Shown: positions 1 through 5,043 of the stretch, piece after piece
Layout: every line of letters starts with the position of its first letter
Position numbering within the stretch: the first letter of the stretch is position 1
NCBI GenBank assembly: GCA_029010655.1
Contig: JAQXKW010000188.1
Coordinates: forward strand, 1-5,043
Reading direction: 5' to 3'
Origin: Clostridia bacterium
GTDB taxonomy: Bacteria; Bacillota; Clostridia; Oscillospirales; CAG-272
DNA: 5,043 nt
Notes under the pieces: model-generated
Database searches by the model: none
Seen by the model: the letters and a program-made list of their open reading frames with translations, nothing else
What the model was told of the DNA's origin: nothing
Program-made: the position numbers and the translations under genes

Positions 1-393
1 GCCGCAGGCATCAGCGTTACAAAGAATAAGTATCTGTTCATAACCTTGGGATCTGCTATTGCGGGTCTCGGCGGACTTTACTATATTATGGACAGAAGCT
101 CGGGAACGCAGTTTGCGGAAGCGGCTATCGATTCCTTCGGCTGGCTTTCCGTCGCCCTTGTAATTGCCTCCGTGTGGAAGCCGCTGTTTGCTATCGTAGG
201 CTCCTTCATTTTCGGCGGACTGTCAATAATGGACGCACAGCTGAAAACCCTGTCTCTGTCACAGCAGAAGCTGTTCGCGCTTGTGCCCTTCCTTATAACC
301 GTAATAGTCCTCATAGTTGTAAGCATGCTGAAGCTGAAAGACAATCAGCCCCCCGCAAGCTTGGGACTTCCTTATTTCAGAGAGGATAGATAG
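1..393 (+). CDS. ABC transporter permease, BmpA-type nucleoside/sugar uptake system (C-terminal part)
   Basis: The reading frame is open from base 1 and ends at TAG 391-393, giving 130 residues; the N-terminal half lies off the left edge. Three hydrophobic stretches are visible: around residues 11-27, 45-71 and 95-111. The order, with an ISVTKNKYL start, a middle segment containing SVALVIASVWKPL and GSFIFGG, a last membrane helix and a short cytoplasmic tail ending LGLPYFREDR, is that of the second permease (COG1079, YufQ/NupQ-like, BPL_transp_2 fold) of ABC importers that work with BmpA-type lipoproteins. Known members import nucleosides and the substrate here cannot be read from this fragment. 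Full-length relatives are roughly 300-320 residues. The ATPase, first permease and lipoprotein genes would be expected further left. The TTG at base 46 is an internal codon, not the start. The gene is followed directly by a strong terminator, so it is the last gene of its operon. Confidence 0.85.
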   Translation, partial: AAGISVTKNKYLFITLGSAIAGLGGLYYIMDRSSGTQFAEAAIDSFGWLSVALVIASVWKPLFAIVGSFIFGGLSIMDAQLKTLSLSQQKLFALVPFLITVIVLIVVSMLKLKDNQPPASLGLPYFREDR

Positions 394-410
394 AACCTTT
401 TGTTTTAATA

Positions 411-465
411 AAAAAAACTGATGCGGCATCAAATGTTTTGCTCTTGATGTCGCATCAGTTTTTTT
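411..465. terminator. Bidirectional Rho-independent terminator between convergent genes
   Basis: Two 22-base arms (411-432 and 444-465) are inverted complements around an 11-base loop (433-443). The GC-containing core is flanked by an A run (410-417) and a T run (459-465), so the hairpin carries a U tail in both directions. The only imperfection is the pair 426/450. In the rightward transcript it is a G-U wobble, while in the leftward transcript it becomes a C-A mismatch. It closes the permease gene on the plus strand and the flavodoxin gene on the minus strand. Confidence 0.93.
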
Positions 466-483
466 GCTATTAAATTTATTATA

Positions 484-984
484 TTACTGTTCCTTTAACC
501 AGTCAAGAATGCAGGAAAGACTGTCAGCATTCACCCGGTTTCCGCCGTCTCTGAGCAGAGACAGCATATCTTCCTCCTCGGGCGTGCGGTTTTCCTTTTC
601 CGCAAGACTTTTTCCTGCGGTGTTTGCCATTACTTTCATCATAAACTTGTAAATTCCGTGAAGCTTTGTTATGTCAAAGCCGCCCTGTAAGGTGAAAATC
701 GGCAGATCCTTCGGTGGGGTGTTCGCTTTTTTTACGTCCTCCGTCTGCGAGCCGGTAGCTCCCATACCCACGCCGCAGAGCGCACAGATTTTATACTTCT
801 TTTCGGCTTTTTTATAGCCCTGCACCTTGCCTGCCATAAGCCAGCCCATGTAAATTACAGGCGAGCCCACAGCGCTGTTTTCGCTTAAAGCATATACGGG
901 CAGTCCCGTTTTCTCTCCCAAAAGAGCCGCATACTCTGCCGTATGTCCGGCGTTGGAGGTGTAAACTATTGCGGTCGGTTTCAT
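484..984 (-). CDS. Flavodoxin domain-containing protein (flavodoxin_5-like)
   Basis: This is a 166-residue soluble protein with a flavodoxin-type N-terminus. The beta strand TAIVYT runs into the FMN phosphate-binding loop T9-S10-N11-A12-G13-H14-T15. A second strand (VIYMGWLMAGKVQGYKKAEK, about 43-62) and a third (KICALCGVGMG, 65-75) follow. The segment TLQGGFDITKLHGIYKFMMK (98-117) is typical of flavodoxin_5 / menaquinone-dependent protoporphyrinogen oxidase-like proteins of clostridia. It should bind FMN and act in cytoplasmic electron transfer, but the partner is unknown. C67 and C70 form a CxxC spacing, of unclear meaning. The ATG at 982-984 is preceded by AAAGGAG (992-998) seven bases upstream. 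The first bases of that site are the TAA of the preceding pspC gene, so the two are probably translationally coupled. It is the last gene of its leftward operon. A heme-synthesis role (HemG-like) is possible but not supported by context. Confidence 0.82.
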   Translation of the reverse strand: MKPTAIVYTSNAGHTAEYAALLGEKTGLPVYALSENSAVGSPVIYMGWLMAGKVQGYKKAEKKYKICALCGVGMGATGSQTEDVKKANTPPKDLPIFTLQGGFDITKLHGIYKFMMKVMANTAGKSLAEKENRTPEEEDMLSLLRDGGNRVNADSLSCILDWLKEQ

Positions 985-996
985 TTGATTTCTCCT

Positions 997-1188
997 TTAA
1001 TTTTCAGGATTGGAGGGAATGATAATTGCGGCAATTATATATGCTATAACGCCGCTTCCTCCCAAAGCGCAGAACAGCACCCACGCAAGCCGTACCAGAG
1101 TGGGGTCGGCGTTGAAATACTCCGCAATTCCTCCGCAAACTCCGCACAGCATCTTACTGCGGTTTGATTTATAGAGCCTTTTGTCCAT
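997..1188 (-). CDS. Small PspC-domain membrane protein
   Basis: The 63 residues are essentially one PspC domain. A basic N-terminus (KRLYKSNRSK) leads into the family signature MLCGVCGGIAEYFNADPTLVR (residues 13-33), followed by a hydrophobic segment (about 34-57) with a GGSG turn and a short tail after IIIP. In the family this is a membrane-inserted domain named after the phage shock protein C of enterobacteria; in Firmicutes, stand-alone copies often accompany envelope-stress regulators. A location in the cytoplasmic membrane is inferred, and no partner PspA is in the window. The ATG (1186-1188) has a near-ideal AAAGGAG at 1196-1202, seven bases away. The gene lies 52 bases after the response regulator, with no terminator between, and 12 bases before the flavodoxin gene, so the three probably share one mRNA. 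Confidence 0.9.
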   Translation of the reverse strand: MDKRLYKSNRSKMLCGVCGGIAEYFNADPTLVRLAWVLFCALGGSGVIAYIIAAIIIPSNPEN

Positions 1189-1240
1189 TGTATATCTCCT
1201 TTACAGATGAATTAACAAATCAAAATTTTCGGACGGACGG

Positions 1241-1993
1241 TTATCTCCCGTTCTCACCGATTAAAAACTCACTGCGGTACCGGGAGGGAGTTATCCCCTC
1301 GGATTTTTTAAACACCTTTGTGAACACACGGTAGTCTCCGTAGCCGCATCGGTCTGCAATTTCGGCAATGGCTAAGTCCGTTGAAATCAGCAGCTTTTTT
1401 GCCTGCTCCATGCGTATATTGGTAAGATACGCCAAAAAATTAACGCCGATTTCGGTTTTGAAAAGCTGACTTATATACTGTGAGCTTAAATGAAAATTAT
1501 CAGCCAAAACCGCAAGGCTTATATCCTCTTCCAAATGCTCCTGCATGTAGCGGGTAATACCGTGAATTGCACGTTCCTCCTCCTGCTGACGGGGCTGTGC
1601 CGCCGTGCGGCTTCTGAACATGGAAATTTTCAGATTGTCAATACAGCTTCCGAATTCCCCGTAATCCACGGGCTTCAGAATATAGTCGGTGATTTGGAGC
1701 CGAAGCGCTTTGCGGCAGTAGGAAAAATCGTCGTAGCCGGATACTATTACAAACGCCATTTGAGGGTATTTCAGCTTTGCGGTTTCAATAACCTTCAACC
1801 CGTTCATAATGGGAATATTAATATCCATAATTACAATATCTGGATAAAGAGCGTCGATTTTGCTGAGAGCATCCATGCCGTCGGAGGCTTCTCCCACCAC
1901 CTGACAGTCATGAGCTTCCCAGTCAAACAGCTTTTTGAAGCCCTCCCGTATCATAATTTCGTCATCTACCAGCAGAACACGCAGTTTTTCCAT
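1241..1993 (-). CDS. Two-component response regulator, YesN/AraC family
   Basis: The product has 250 residues in two domains. The receiver (about 3-120) has the acidic pocket D10-D11, phospho-acceptor D57 in IVIMDINIP, S85 in VIVSGYDDF and the conserved lysine K107 in ILKPVD, so all catalytic residues are present. A short linker rich in R, Q and E (127-142) leads to an AraC-type double helix-turn-helix (about 145-243), with LSSQYISQLFK in the first motif and IADRCGYGDYRVFTKVFKK plus TPSRYR in the second. The FDWEAHDCQVVGEASDG region is typical of the YesN group, which usually answers to a membrane kinase with a HAMP domain and often controls sugar or peptide uptake genes. No kinase is encoded in this window, so its signal and targets are unknown. 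The ATG (1991-1993) has GGGAGG at 2000-2005, six bases upstream. It heads the operon with pspC and the flavodoxin gene and has its own extended -10 promoter. Confidence 0.95.
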   Translation of the reverse strand: MEKLRVLLVDDEIMIREGFKKLFDWEAHDCQVVGEASDGMDALSKIDALYPDIVIMDINIPIMNGLKVIETAKLKYPQMAFVIVSGYDDFSYCRKALRLQITDYILKPVDYGEFGSCIDNLKISMFRSRTAAQPRQQEEERAIHGITRYMQEHLEEDISLAVLADNFHLSSQYISQLFKTEIGVNFLAYLTNIRMEQAKKLLISTDLAIAEIADRCGYGDYRVFTKVFKKSEGITPSRYRSEFLIGENGR

Positions 1994-2042
1994 TCATATC
2001 CTCCCGAGAAACACACCCGTAGCTATGACGCCCGTTGCGATT

Positions 2043-2059
2043 GCTCATATGCTCCATAT
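2043..2059. repeat. Short imperfect tandem repeat at the response-regulator transcription start
   Basis: GCTCATAT (2043-2050) is followed immediately by GCTCCATAT (2051-2059), the same unit with one inserted C. The pair overlaps the predicted transcription start of the response regulator gene (about 2057). It could be an operator, but at this length it could also be chance. Confidence 0.3.
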
Positions 2060-2063
2060 ACAA

Positions 2064-2091
2064 ATTATATCAAACAGAAAAGGCTGATAAA
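2064..2091 (-). promoter_or_regulatory. Predicted sigma-A promoter (extended -10) of the response regulator operon
   Basis: On the minus strand the motif TGATATAAT (2072 down to 2064) is a perfect TGn extension plus a perfect TATAAT -10 box. The -35 position with a 16-base spacer reads TTTATC (2091 down to 2086), a weak match, which is common when the extended -10 is present. An AT-rich stretch lies upstream (about 2098-2130). The predicted start near 2057 leaves a leader of about 63 bases before the ATG at 1993. Confidence 0.65.
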
Positions 2092-2159
2092 AGTGGCAGA
2101 ATATATAAAAATGTGTTAATTTTATAGAAAAATCAGCGTTCTGCGGCGGGACACACGAA

Positions 2160-2195
2160 AAAACGCCGCCGTGTTTATAACGCCGGCGGCATTTT
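2160..2195 (-). terminator. Rho-independent terminator of the PH-domain gene
   Basis: Read on the minus strand, the arms 2195-2184 and 2171-2160 pair over 12 positions around a 12-base loop: seven consecutive G-C pairs, one G-U wobble and four A-T pairs. A run of six T follows (complement of 2158-2163). It starts four bases after the TAA of the PH-domain gene. It is the first strong terminator met by transcripts coming from the sulfhydrylase-cysK-rrf2 side and separates them from the response regulator promoter. Confidence 0.88.
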
Positions 2196-2199
2196 CTTC

Positions 2200-2601
2200 T
2201 TATTCGTCACCGTCTTCCACACGGTCAAAATCCGAATCCTCGTCGTGGTCGTCGTCGATAAAGTTCTCCCGAACCGTGACACGGCGGCGAAGCCGTTCTT
2301 CTTCAACCATATCGGAAAGCATTTCCTTTACATCCTTTGGATTTTTAATACGCTTAATATCAAACTCGGGGCTTGTTTTGTCGCCGGAGCAGCAGTGAAT
2401 TGTGCCCAGACCGAAAATACGCTCTCCCAGAGTGCGCTTTAAGGAAATGTCGGTAATGCGGTAAAGCCTGATTTCTTCCTCGCTGCGGGAGAAAAAGCCC
2501 GTGTCGATTATGAGCTTTTCTTCCTGAAGACAGTAGCGGGTGAAAGACCAAGGGAGCCCGAAAACGGTGCGCTTTCGGTCCTTCCATACATATTCTGACA
2601 T
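2200..2601 (-). CDS. Small bacterial PH-domain protein (bPH2/DUF304-like) with acidic tail
   Basis: The chosen start gives 133 residues beginning MSEYVWKDRKR. The core (about residues 17-87) contains WSFTRYCLQEEKLIIDTGFFSRSEEEIRLYRITDISLKRT, the pattern of bacterial PH domain 2 (DUF304, as in YdbS/YdbT). In that pattern an 'element-of-secondary-structure, G-F-F-S, R-I-T-D-I' arrangement builds the beta barrel. Unlike YdbS-type proteins it has no membrane helices, so it is predicted to be cytoplasmic. A helical, arginine-containing stretch follows, and the last 19 residues (from IDDDHDED) hold 12 acidic residues. An ATG ten codons upstream (2631) is in frame but lacks a ribosome binding site, while ATG 2599-2601 has AAAGGAG eight bases away. 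No enzymatic function is expected; the role of the family is poorly known. It has its own promoter just after rrf2 and its own terminator. Confidence 0.8.
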   Translation of the reverse strand: MSEYVWKDRKRTVFGLPWSFTRYCLQEEKLIIDTGFFSRSEEEIRLYRITDISLKRTLGERIFGLGTIHCCSGDKTSPEFDIKRIKNPKDVKEMLSDMVEEERLRRRVTVRENFIDDDHDEDSDFDRVEDGDE

Positions 2602-2609
2602 AATGTTAT

Positions 2610-2616
2610 CTCCTTT
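2610..2616 (-). promoter_or_regulatory. Ribosome binding site that decides the PH-domain gene start
   Basis: AAAGGAG on the minus strand lies eight bases before the ATG at 2601-2599. It sits downstream of the alternative ATG at 2631, which is preceded by no purine-rich site, so translation is expected from 2601. Confidence 0.8.
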
Positions 2617-2661
2617 CGACGGCAGAATCATCCGAAAACCGTATTATCAATTCTATATAAC

Positions 2662-2689
2662 ATTATACAGAAGTAATTTAATAAATCAA
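2662..2689 (-). promoter_or_regulatory. Predicted sigma-A promoter of the PH-domain gene
   Basis: On the minus strand TTGATT (2689-2684) and TATAAT (2667-2662) are separated by 16 bases. The -10 matches the consensus fully and the -35 matches at four of six positions. The -35 box begins five bases after the rrf2 stop codon. The expected start near 2655 gives a leader of roughly 50 bases. No terminator lies between rrf2 and this promoter, so the PH-domain gene may be transcribed both from here and by read-through. Confidence 0.7.
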
Positions 2690-2694
2690 GAGCA

Positions 2695-3105
2695 TTAGTC
2701 CGATTTTTTCATAAGGTCGGCAATTGTAACACTGCCGAGATAGTCGTTAATGCGCCTGTCAAGCTCTCTCCACATGGGTATAGTTCGACAGTCCGCAATG
2801 TGGTCGCAGGGAGCGGCGCCGCATTCAAGACAGGCAACCGGCGCCAGCGTTCCCTCGGTTATCAGTAGTATATCTCTGACCTTATAATCTTCAGGCTCTT
2901 TTGTAAGGCGGTATCCGCCCCCCTTACCGTGTACTCCCTCAATAAGTCTTTCGGAAACAAGGAGAGGAAGAATTTTTTCCAGATATTTCAGAGAAATACG
3001 CTGGCGAGCGGCAATTTCCTTCATGGCTGTAAAACCGCCGTCGCTGTGTTCTGCAAGGTCAATAAGTACACGCAGGGCGTACCTGCCCCTTGTGGAAATA
3101 AGCAT
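2695..3105 (-). CDS. Rrf2-family transcriptional regulator (IscR/CymR group)
   Basis: The 136-residue product has the usual family length. It opens with MLISTRGRYALRVLIDLAEH, the standard Rrf2 N-terminus. A winged helix-turn-helix follows, with IAARQRISLKYLEKILPLLV as the recognition region (about 31-50) and GVHGKGGGYRL as the wing (57-67). The regulatory part contains four cysteines, C92, C95, C100 and C106, plus H102 in the loop that binds a [2Fe-2S] cluster in IscR and NsrR. CymR-type cysteine regulators lack such a full set. It should be a dimeric cytoplasmic DNA-binding protein. It follows cysK by 32 bases without a terminator, pointing to sulfur or Fe-S control and perhaps autoregulation of the operon. 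The start has only a modest ribosome site (GGTGA, 3112-3116), but the family N-terminus fixes it. Confidence 0.93.
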   Translation of the reverse strand: MLISTRGRYALRVLIDLAEHSDGGFTAMKEIAARQRISLKYLEKILPLLVSERLIEGVHGKGGGYRLTKEPEDYKVRDILLITEGTLAPVACLECGAAPCDHIADCRTIPMWRELDRRINDYLGSVTIADLMKKSD

Positions 3106-3137
3106 TATATGTCACCCGTTTCCGTTTGAAAAATTAA

Positions 3138-4070
3138 TCAGTCAGCAAATAAAGGTGTGGAAAGATAGCGGTCGCCCGTGTCGGGAAGGAGGACTACGAT
3201 ATTTTTCCCTTTGTTTTCGGGGCGCTTTGCAAGCTCAATTGCCGCCCATACAGCCGCACCCGAGGAAATTCCCACAAGCACGCCCTCGCTCTTTCCGATA
3301 CGCTTGCCTGTTGCAAAAGCGTTGTCGTTTGAAACCGTTATAATCTCATCATAAACATTTGTGTTCAGTACATCGGGAACAAAGCCTGCGCCGATACCCT
3401 GAATTTTATGTGCGCCGGCAACGCCCGTTGAAAGAACGGCAGAGCTTTCAGGCTCAACGGCAACAACCTTTACGCCGGAATTTTTGCTTTTCAGATATTC
3501 GCCCACGCCGGTAACGGTTCCGCCCGTGCCGACACCTGCAACAAAAATGTCAACGGCGCCGTCTGTGTCCTCCCATATTTCGGGACCGGTTGTAGCTCTG
3601 TGGATTGCAGGGTTAGCAGGGTTTACAAACTGACCGGGAATAAAGCTGTCGGGGATTTCGTCAGCCAGCTCCTGAGCCTTTGCAATAGCGCCCTTCATGC
3701 CCTTTGCACCCTCGGTAAGAACAAGCTCTGCGCCGTATGCCTTCATAAGCTGACGACGCTCAACGCTCATGGTTTCGGGCATAACAATAATAATGCGGTA
3801 GCCCCTTGCGGCGGCAACGCTTGCAAGTCCGATTCCCGTGTTTCCCGAGGTAGGCTCAATGATTACGGAGCCTTCTTTCAGAAGCCCCTTTGCCTCTGCG
3901 TCGTCAATCATGGCTTTTGCAATACGGTCCTTAACGGAGCCTGCGGGATTAAAGTATTCCAGCTTTGCAAGAACCTTTGCGGAAAGCGCTTCTTCTTTTT
4001 CAATATGGGTCAGCTCAAGCAGAGGTGTTTTTCCGATAAGCTGATCGGCGGTTGTATAAATGTTACTCAC
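3138..4070 (-). CDS. cysK: Cysteine synthase (O-acetylserine sulfhydrylase), CysK
   Basis: The enzyme makes L-cysteine and acetate from O-acetylserine and sulfide, in the cytoplasm, using pyridoxal phosphate. The 310-residue length is normal. Visible features in order: IGKTPLLEL at 12-20; the PLP lysine K47 in NPAGSVKDR; the substrate loop TSGNTG (74-79); QFVNPANPAIHRATTGPEIW (147-166), typical of CysK rather than cystathionine beta-synthase; the PLP-phosphate loop GTGGT (181-185); and GISSGAA (267-273), whose serine contacts the pyridine nitrogen. The start is GTG (4070-4068), with AAGGAG at 4078-4083 seven bases upstream. It lies 18 bases after the sulfhydrylase gene and 32 before rrf2, so these are probably one operon. 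CysM-type or O-phosphoserine-using relatives are less likely given these motifs. Confidence 0.96.
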   Translation of the reverse strand: MSNIYTTADQLIGKTPLLELTHIEKEEALSAKVLAKLEYFNPAGSVKDRIAKAMIDDAEAKGLLKEGSVIIEPTSGNTGIGLASVAAARGYRIIIVMPETMSVERRQLMKAYGAELVLTEGAKGMKGAIAKAQELADEIPDSFIPGQFVNPANPAIHRATTGPEIWEDTDGAVDIFVAGVGTGGTVTGVGEYLKSKNSGVKVVAVEPESSAVLSTGVAGAHKIQGIGAGFVPDVLNTNVYDEIITVSNDNAFATGKRIGKSEGVLVGISSGAAVWAAIELAKRPENKGKNIVVLLPDTGDRYLSTPLFAD

Positions 4071-4077
4071 GGTTTTT

Positions 4078-4083
4078 CTCCTT
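4078..4083 (-). promoter_or_regulatory. Ribosome binding site supporting a GTG start for cysK
   Basis: AAGGAG on the minus strand is seven bases before GTG 4070-4068. It lies in the 18-base gap after the sulfhydrylase stop codon. The encoded MSNIYTTADQLIGKTPL matches where CysK proteins begin, and no ATG in a better position is seen. Confidence 0.75.
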
Positions 4084-4088
4084 GTTTG

Positions 4089-5043
4089 TTATTTTACGGC
4101 TTCAAATCCGTGGCTGAGATCTGCAATTATATCGTCAATGTGCTCCGTTCCGATGGAAAGACGAACTGTGGTAGGTCTTATTCCTGCGGCGAGAAGCTCC
4201 TGCTCGTTTAACTGAGAATGGGTAGTTGAGGCAGGATGAATAACAAGGCTTTTAACGTCGGCTACGTTTGCAAGCAGGGAGAACAGCTCAAGACTCTCCG
4301 TAAACTTCTTTGCAGTCTCGGCGTCGCCCTTAATGTCAAAGGTGAAAATCGAACCTGCGCCGTTGGGGAAATAGCTGTCATACAGCTCTTTTTGCCGACC
4401 GGTGGAAAGGGAAGGGTGATTAACTCTTTCAACCTGAGGATGATTTTTCAGGAAATCCACAACCTTCAGCGCATTTTCAACGTGCCGTTCAACACGCAGA
4501 GACAGGGTTTCAAGTCCCTGCAAAAGCAGGAACGAGTTGAAAGGCGAAATAGTTGCGCCCTGGTCTCTCATGAGAGTGGTGCGGAGCTTCATAATGTATG
4601 CAATATTTCCGCAGGCTTCAGTAAACACAACGCCGTGGTAAGATGGGTTGGGCTTTGAAAGTCCGGGGAATTTGTCGTTCTGCGCCCAGTCGAATTTTCC
4701 GCTGTCAATAACAACGCCGCCCATAACGGTTCCGTGGCCGCCGATAAACTTTGTTGCGGAGTGCACTACAATATCTGCGCCGTGCTCAATGGGGCGGATA
4801 AGGTACGGAGTGGCAAAGGTGCTGTCAACTATAAGGGGAATACCGTGCCTGTGGGCAATTTCGGCGATTTTTTCAATGTCGATAACGTCCGAATTGGGAT
4901 TTCCCAGAGTTTCCGCATATAAAAGCTTTGTGTTTTCGAGAATTGCTTTTTCAAAATTCTCAGGCTCGGAAGGGTCTACAAAGGTGCATGAAATGCCCTG
5001 TTCCTTTAAGGTGTTTGCAAACAAATTGTAGGTGCCTCCGTAA
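4089..5043 (-). CDS. metY: O-acetylhomoserine sulfhydrylase, N-terminus missing at the window edge
   Basis: This PLP enzyme of the Cys/Met metabolism family converts O-acetylhomoserine and sulfide into homocysteine. The frame is open to the right edge; about 317 residues are present and roughly 110 N-terminal ones lie beyond it. The first visible residues, YGGTYNLFANTLKEQGI, are the hallmark of O-acetylhomoserine sulfhydrylase; the cystathionine synthase and methionine lyase branches usually have a different residue pattern there. Counting from the L of NLF as 1, the PLP-nitrogen aspartate is D67 (VDSTFATPYL) and the PLP lysine is K92 in VVHSATKFIGGHGT. The C-terminal region has SLVIHPASTTHSQL and RPTTVRLSIGTEHIDDI, also typical. 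The TTG at 5024-5022 is an internal leucine codon, not the start. Its position just before cysK indicates joint control of homocysteine and cysteine synthesis. A methionine gamma-lyase activity cannot be fully excluded. Confidence 0.9.
   Translation of the reverse strand, partial: YGGTYNLFANTLKEQGISCTFVDPSEPENFEKAILENTKLLYAETLGNPNSDVIDIEKIAEIAHRHGIPLIVDSTFATPYLIRPIEHGADIVVHSATKFIGGHGTVMGGVVIDSGKFDWAQNDKFPGLSKPNPSYHGVVFTEACGNIAYIMKLRTTLMRDQGATISPFNSFLLLQGLETLSLRVERHVENALKVVDFLKNHPQVERVNHPSLSTGRQKELYDSYFPNGAGSIFTFDIKGDAETAKKFTESLELFSLLANVADVKSLVIHPASTTHSQLNEQELLAAGIRPTTVRLSIGTEHIDDIIADLSHGFEAVK

Noticed and set aside
1189..1202. The pspC leader, AAAGGAG followed by ATATACA, resembles the phage T7 gene 10 leader used in expression vectors
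   Set aside because: Flanking sequence is continuous native operon on both sides with no vector elements. Similar AAAGGAG sites precede the neighbouring genes, so it is a coincidental strong ribosome binding site.
1203..1240. Possible terminator or promoter between the response regulator and pspC (tandem CCGT units and an AAAATTTT palindrome)
   Set aside because: The palindrome is too short and lacks a GC stem with a U run, and no convincing -35/-10 pair is present, so read-through is the simpler view.
1490..2119. A 209-codon open frame on the plus strand opposite the response regulator gene
   Set aside because: It is fully antisense to a gene with complete receiver and AraC domains and shows no recognisable domain; the openness follows from the codon pattern of the real gene.
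2602..2631. Ten-codon N-terminal extension of the PH-domain protein from an upstream ATG
   Set aside because: No ribosome binding site precedes 2631, whereas a strong one is placed correctly for 2601 and lies inside the would-be extension.
3600..4211. A 203-codon open frame on the plus strand across cysK and the end of the sulfhydrylase gene
   Set aside because: It overlaps two unmistakable enzymes on the other strand, spans their junction, and its cysteine-rich low-quality composition is that of a shadow frame.
5022..5024. TTG as a start codon for the sulfhydrylase
   Set aside because: The frame stays open to the window edge and the upstream codons encode YGGTYN, a conserved internal motif of the enzyme; the real start is outside the window.

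Overview
The window looks like a chromosomal segment of a low-to-moderate GC Firmicute, most likely a gut-type clostridium (Oscillospiraceae/Ruminococcaceae-like). That placement is inferred from the gene families (BmpA-type ABC permease, YesN-type regulator, small PspC protein, flavodoxin_5 protein, Rrf2 regulator beside cysK) and from the strong AAAGGAG ribosome binding sites. No RNA gene places the organism more precisely. I see no phage, insertion sequence, CRISPR or toxin-antitoxin signature.

Layout. Bases 1-393 (+) are the 3' end of an ABC-transporter permease gene that enters from the left. Everything else is on the minus strand, so transcription runs right to left. A bidirectional terminator (411-465) separates the two directions. 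Leftward, starting at the right edge, come: an O-acetylhomoserine sulfhydrylase lacking its N-terminus because of the window edge (4089-5043); cysK (3138-4070, GTG start); an Rrf2-family regulator with four clustered cysteines (2695-3105); a small bacterial-PH-domain protein with an acidic tail (2200-2601); a terminator (2160-2195); a YesN/AraC response regulator (1241-1993); a 63-residue PspC protein (997-1188); and a flavodoxin-like protein (484-984).

Two transcription units are suggested. The first is sulfhydrylase-cysK-rrf2, with gaps of 18 and 32 bases and no terminator inside. It joins homocysteine synthesis, cysteine synthesis and a probable cysteine or Fe-S-responsive repressor. It may read through into the PH-domain gene, which also has its own sigma-A promoter (2662-2689). 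The second is response regulator-pspC-flavodoxin, driven by an extended -10 promoter (2064-2072) and ending at the shared terminator. No histidine kinase for the response regulator is present here.

Overall this is ordinary housekeeping and regulatory territory. The points most worth a second look are the cysteine pattern of the Rrf2 protein, its position as last gene of a sulfur operon, and the orphan regulator-PspC-flavodoxin grouping. I did not find a convincing undescribed system.
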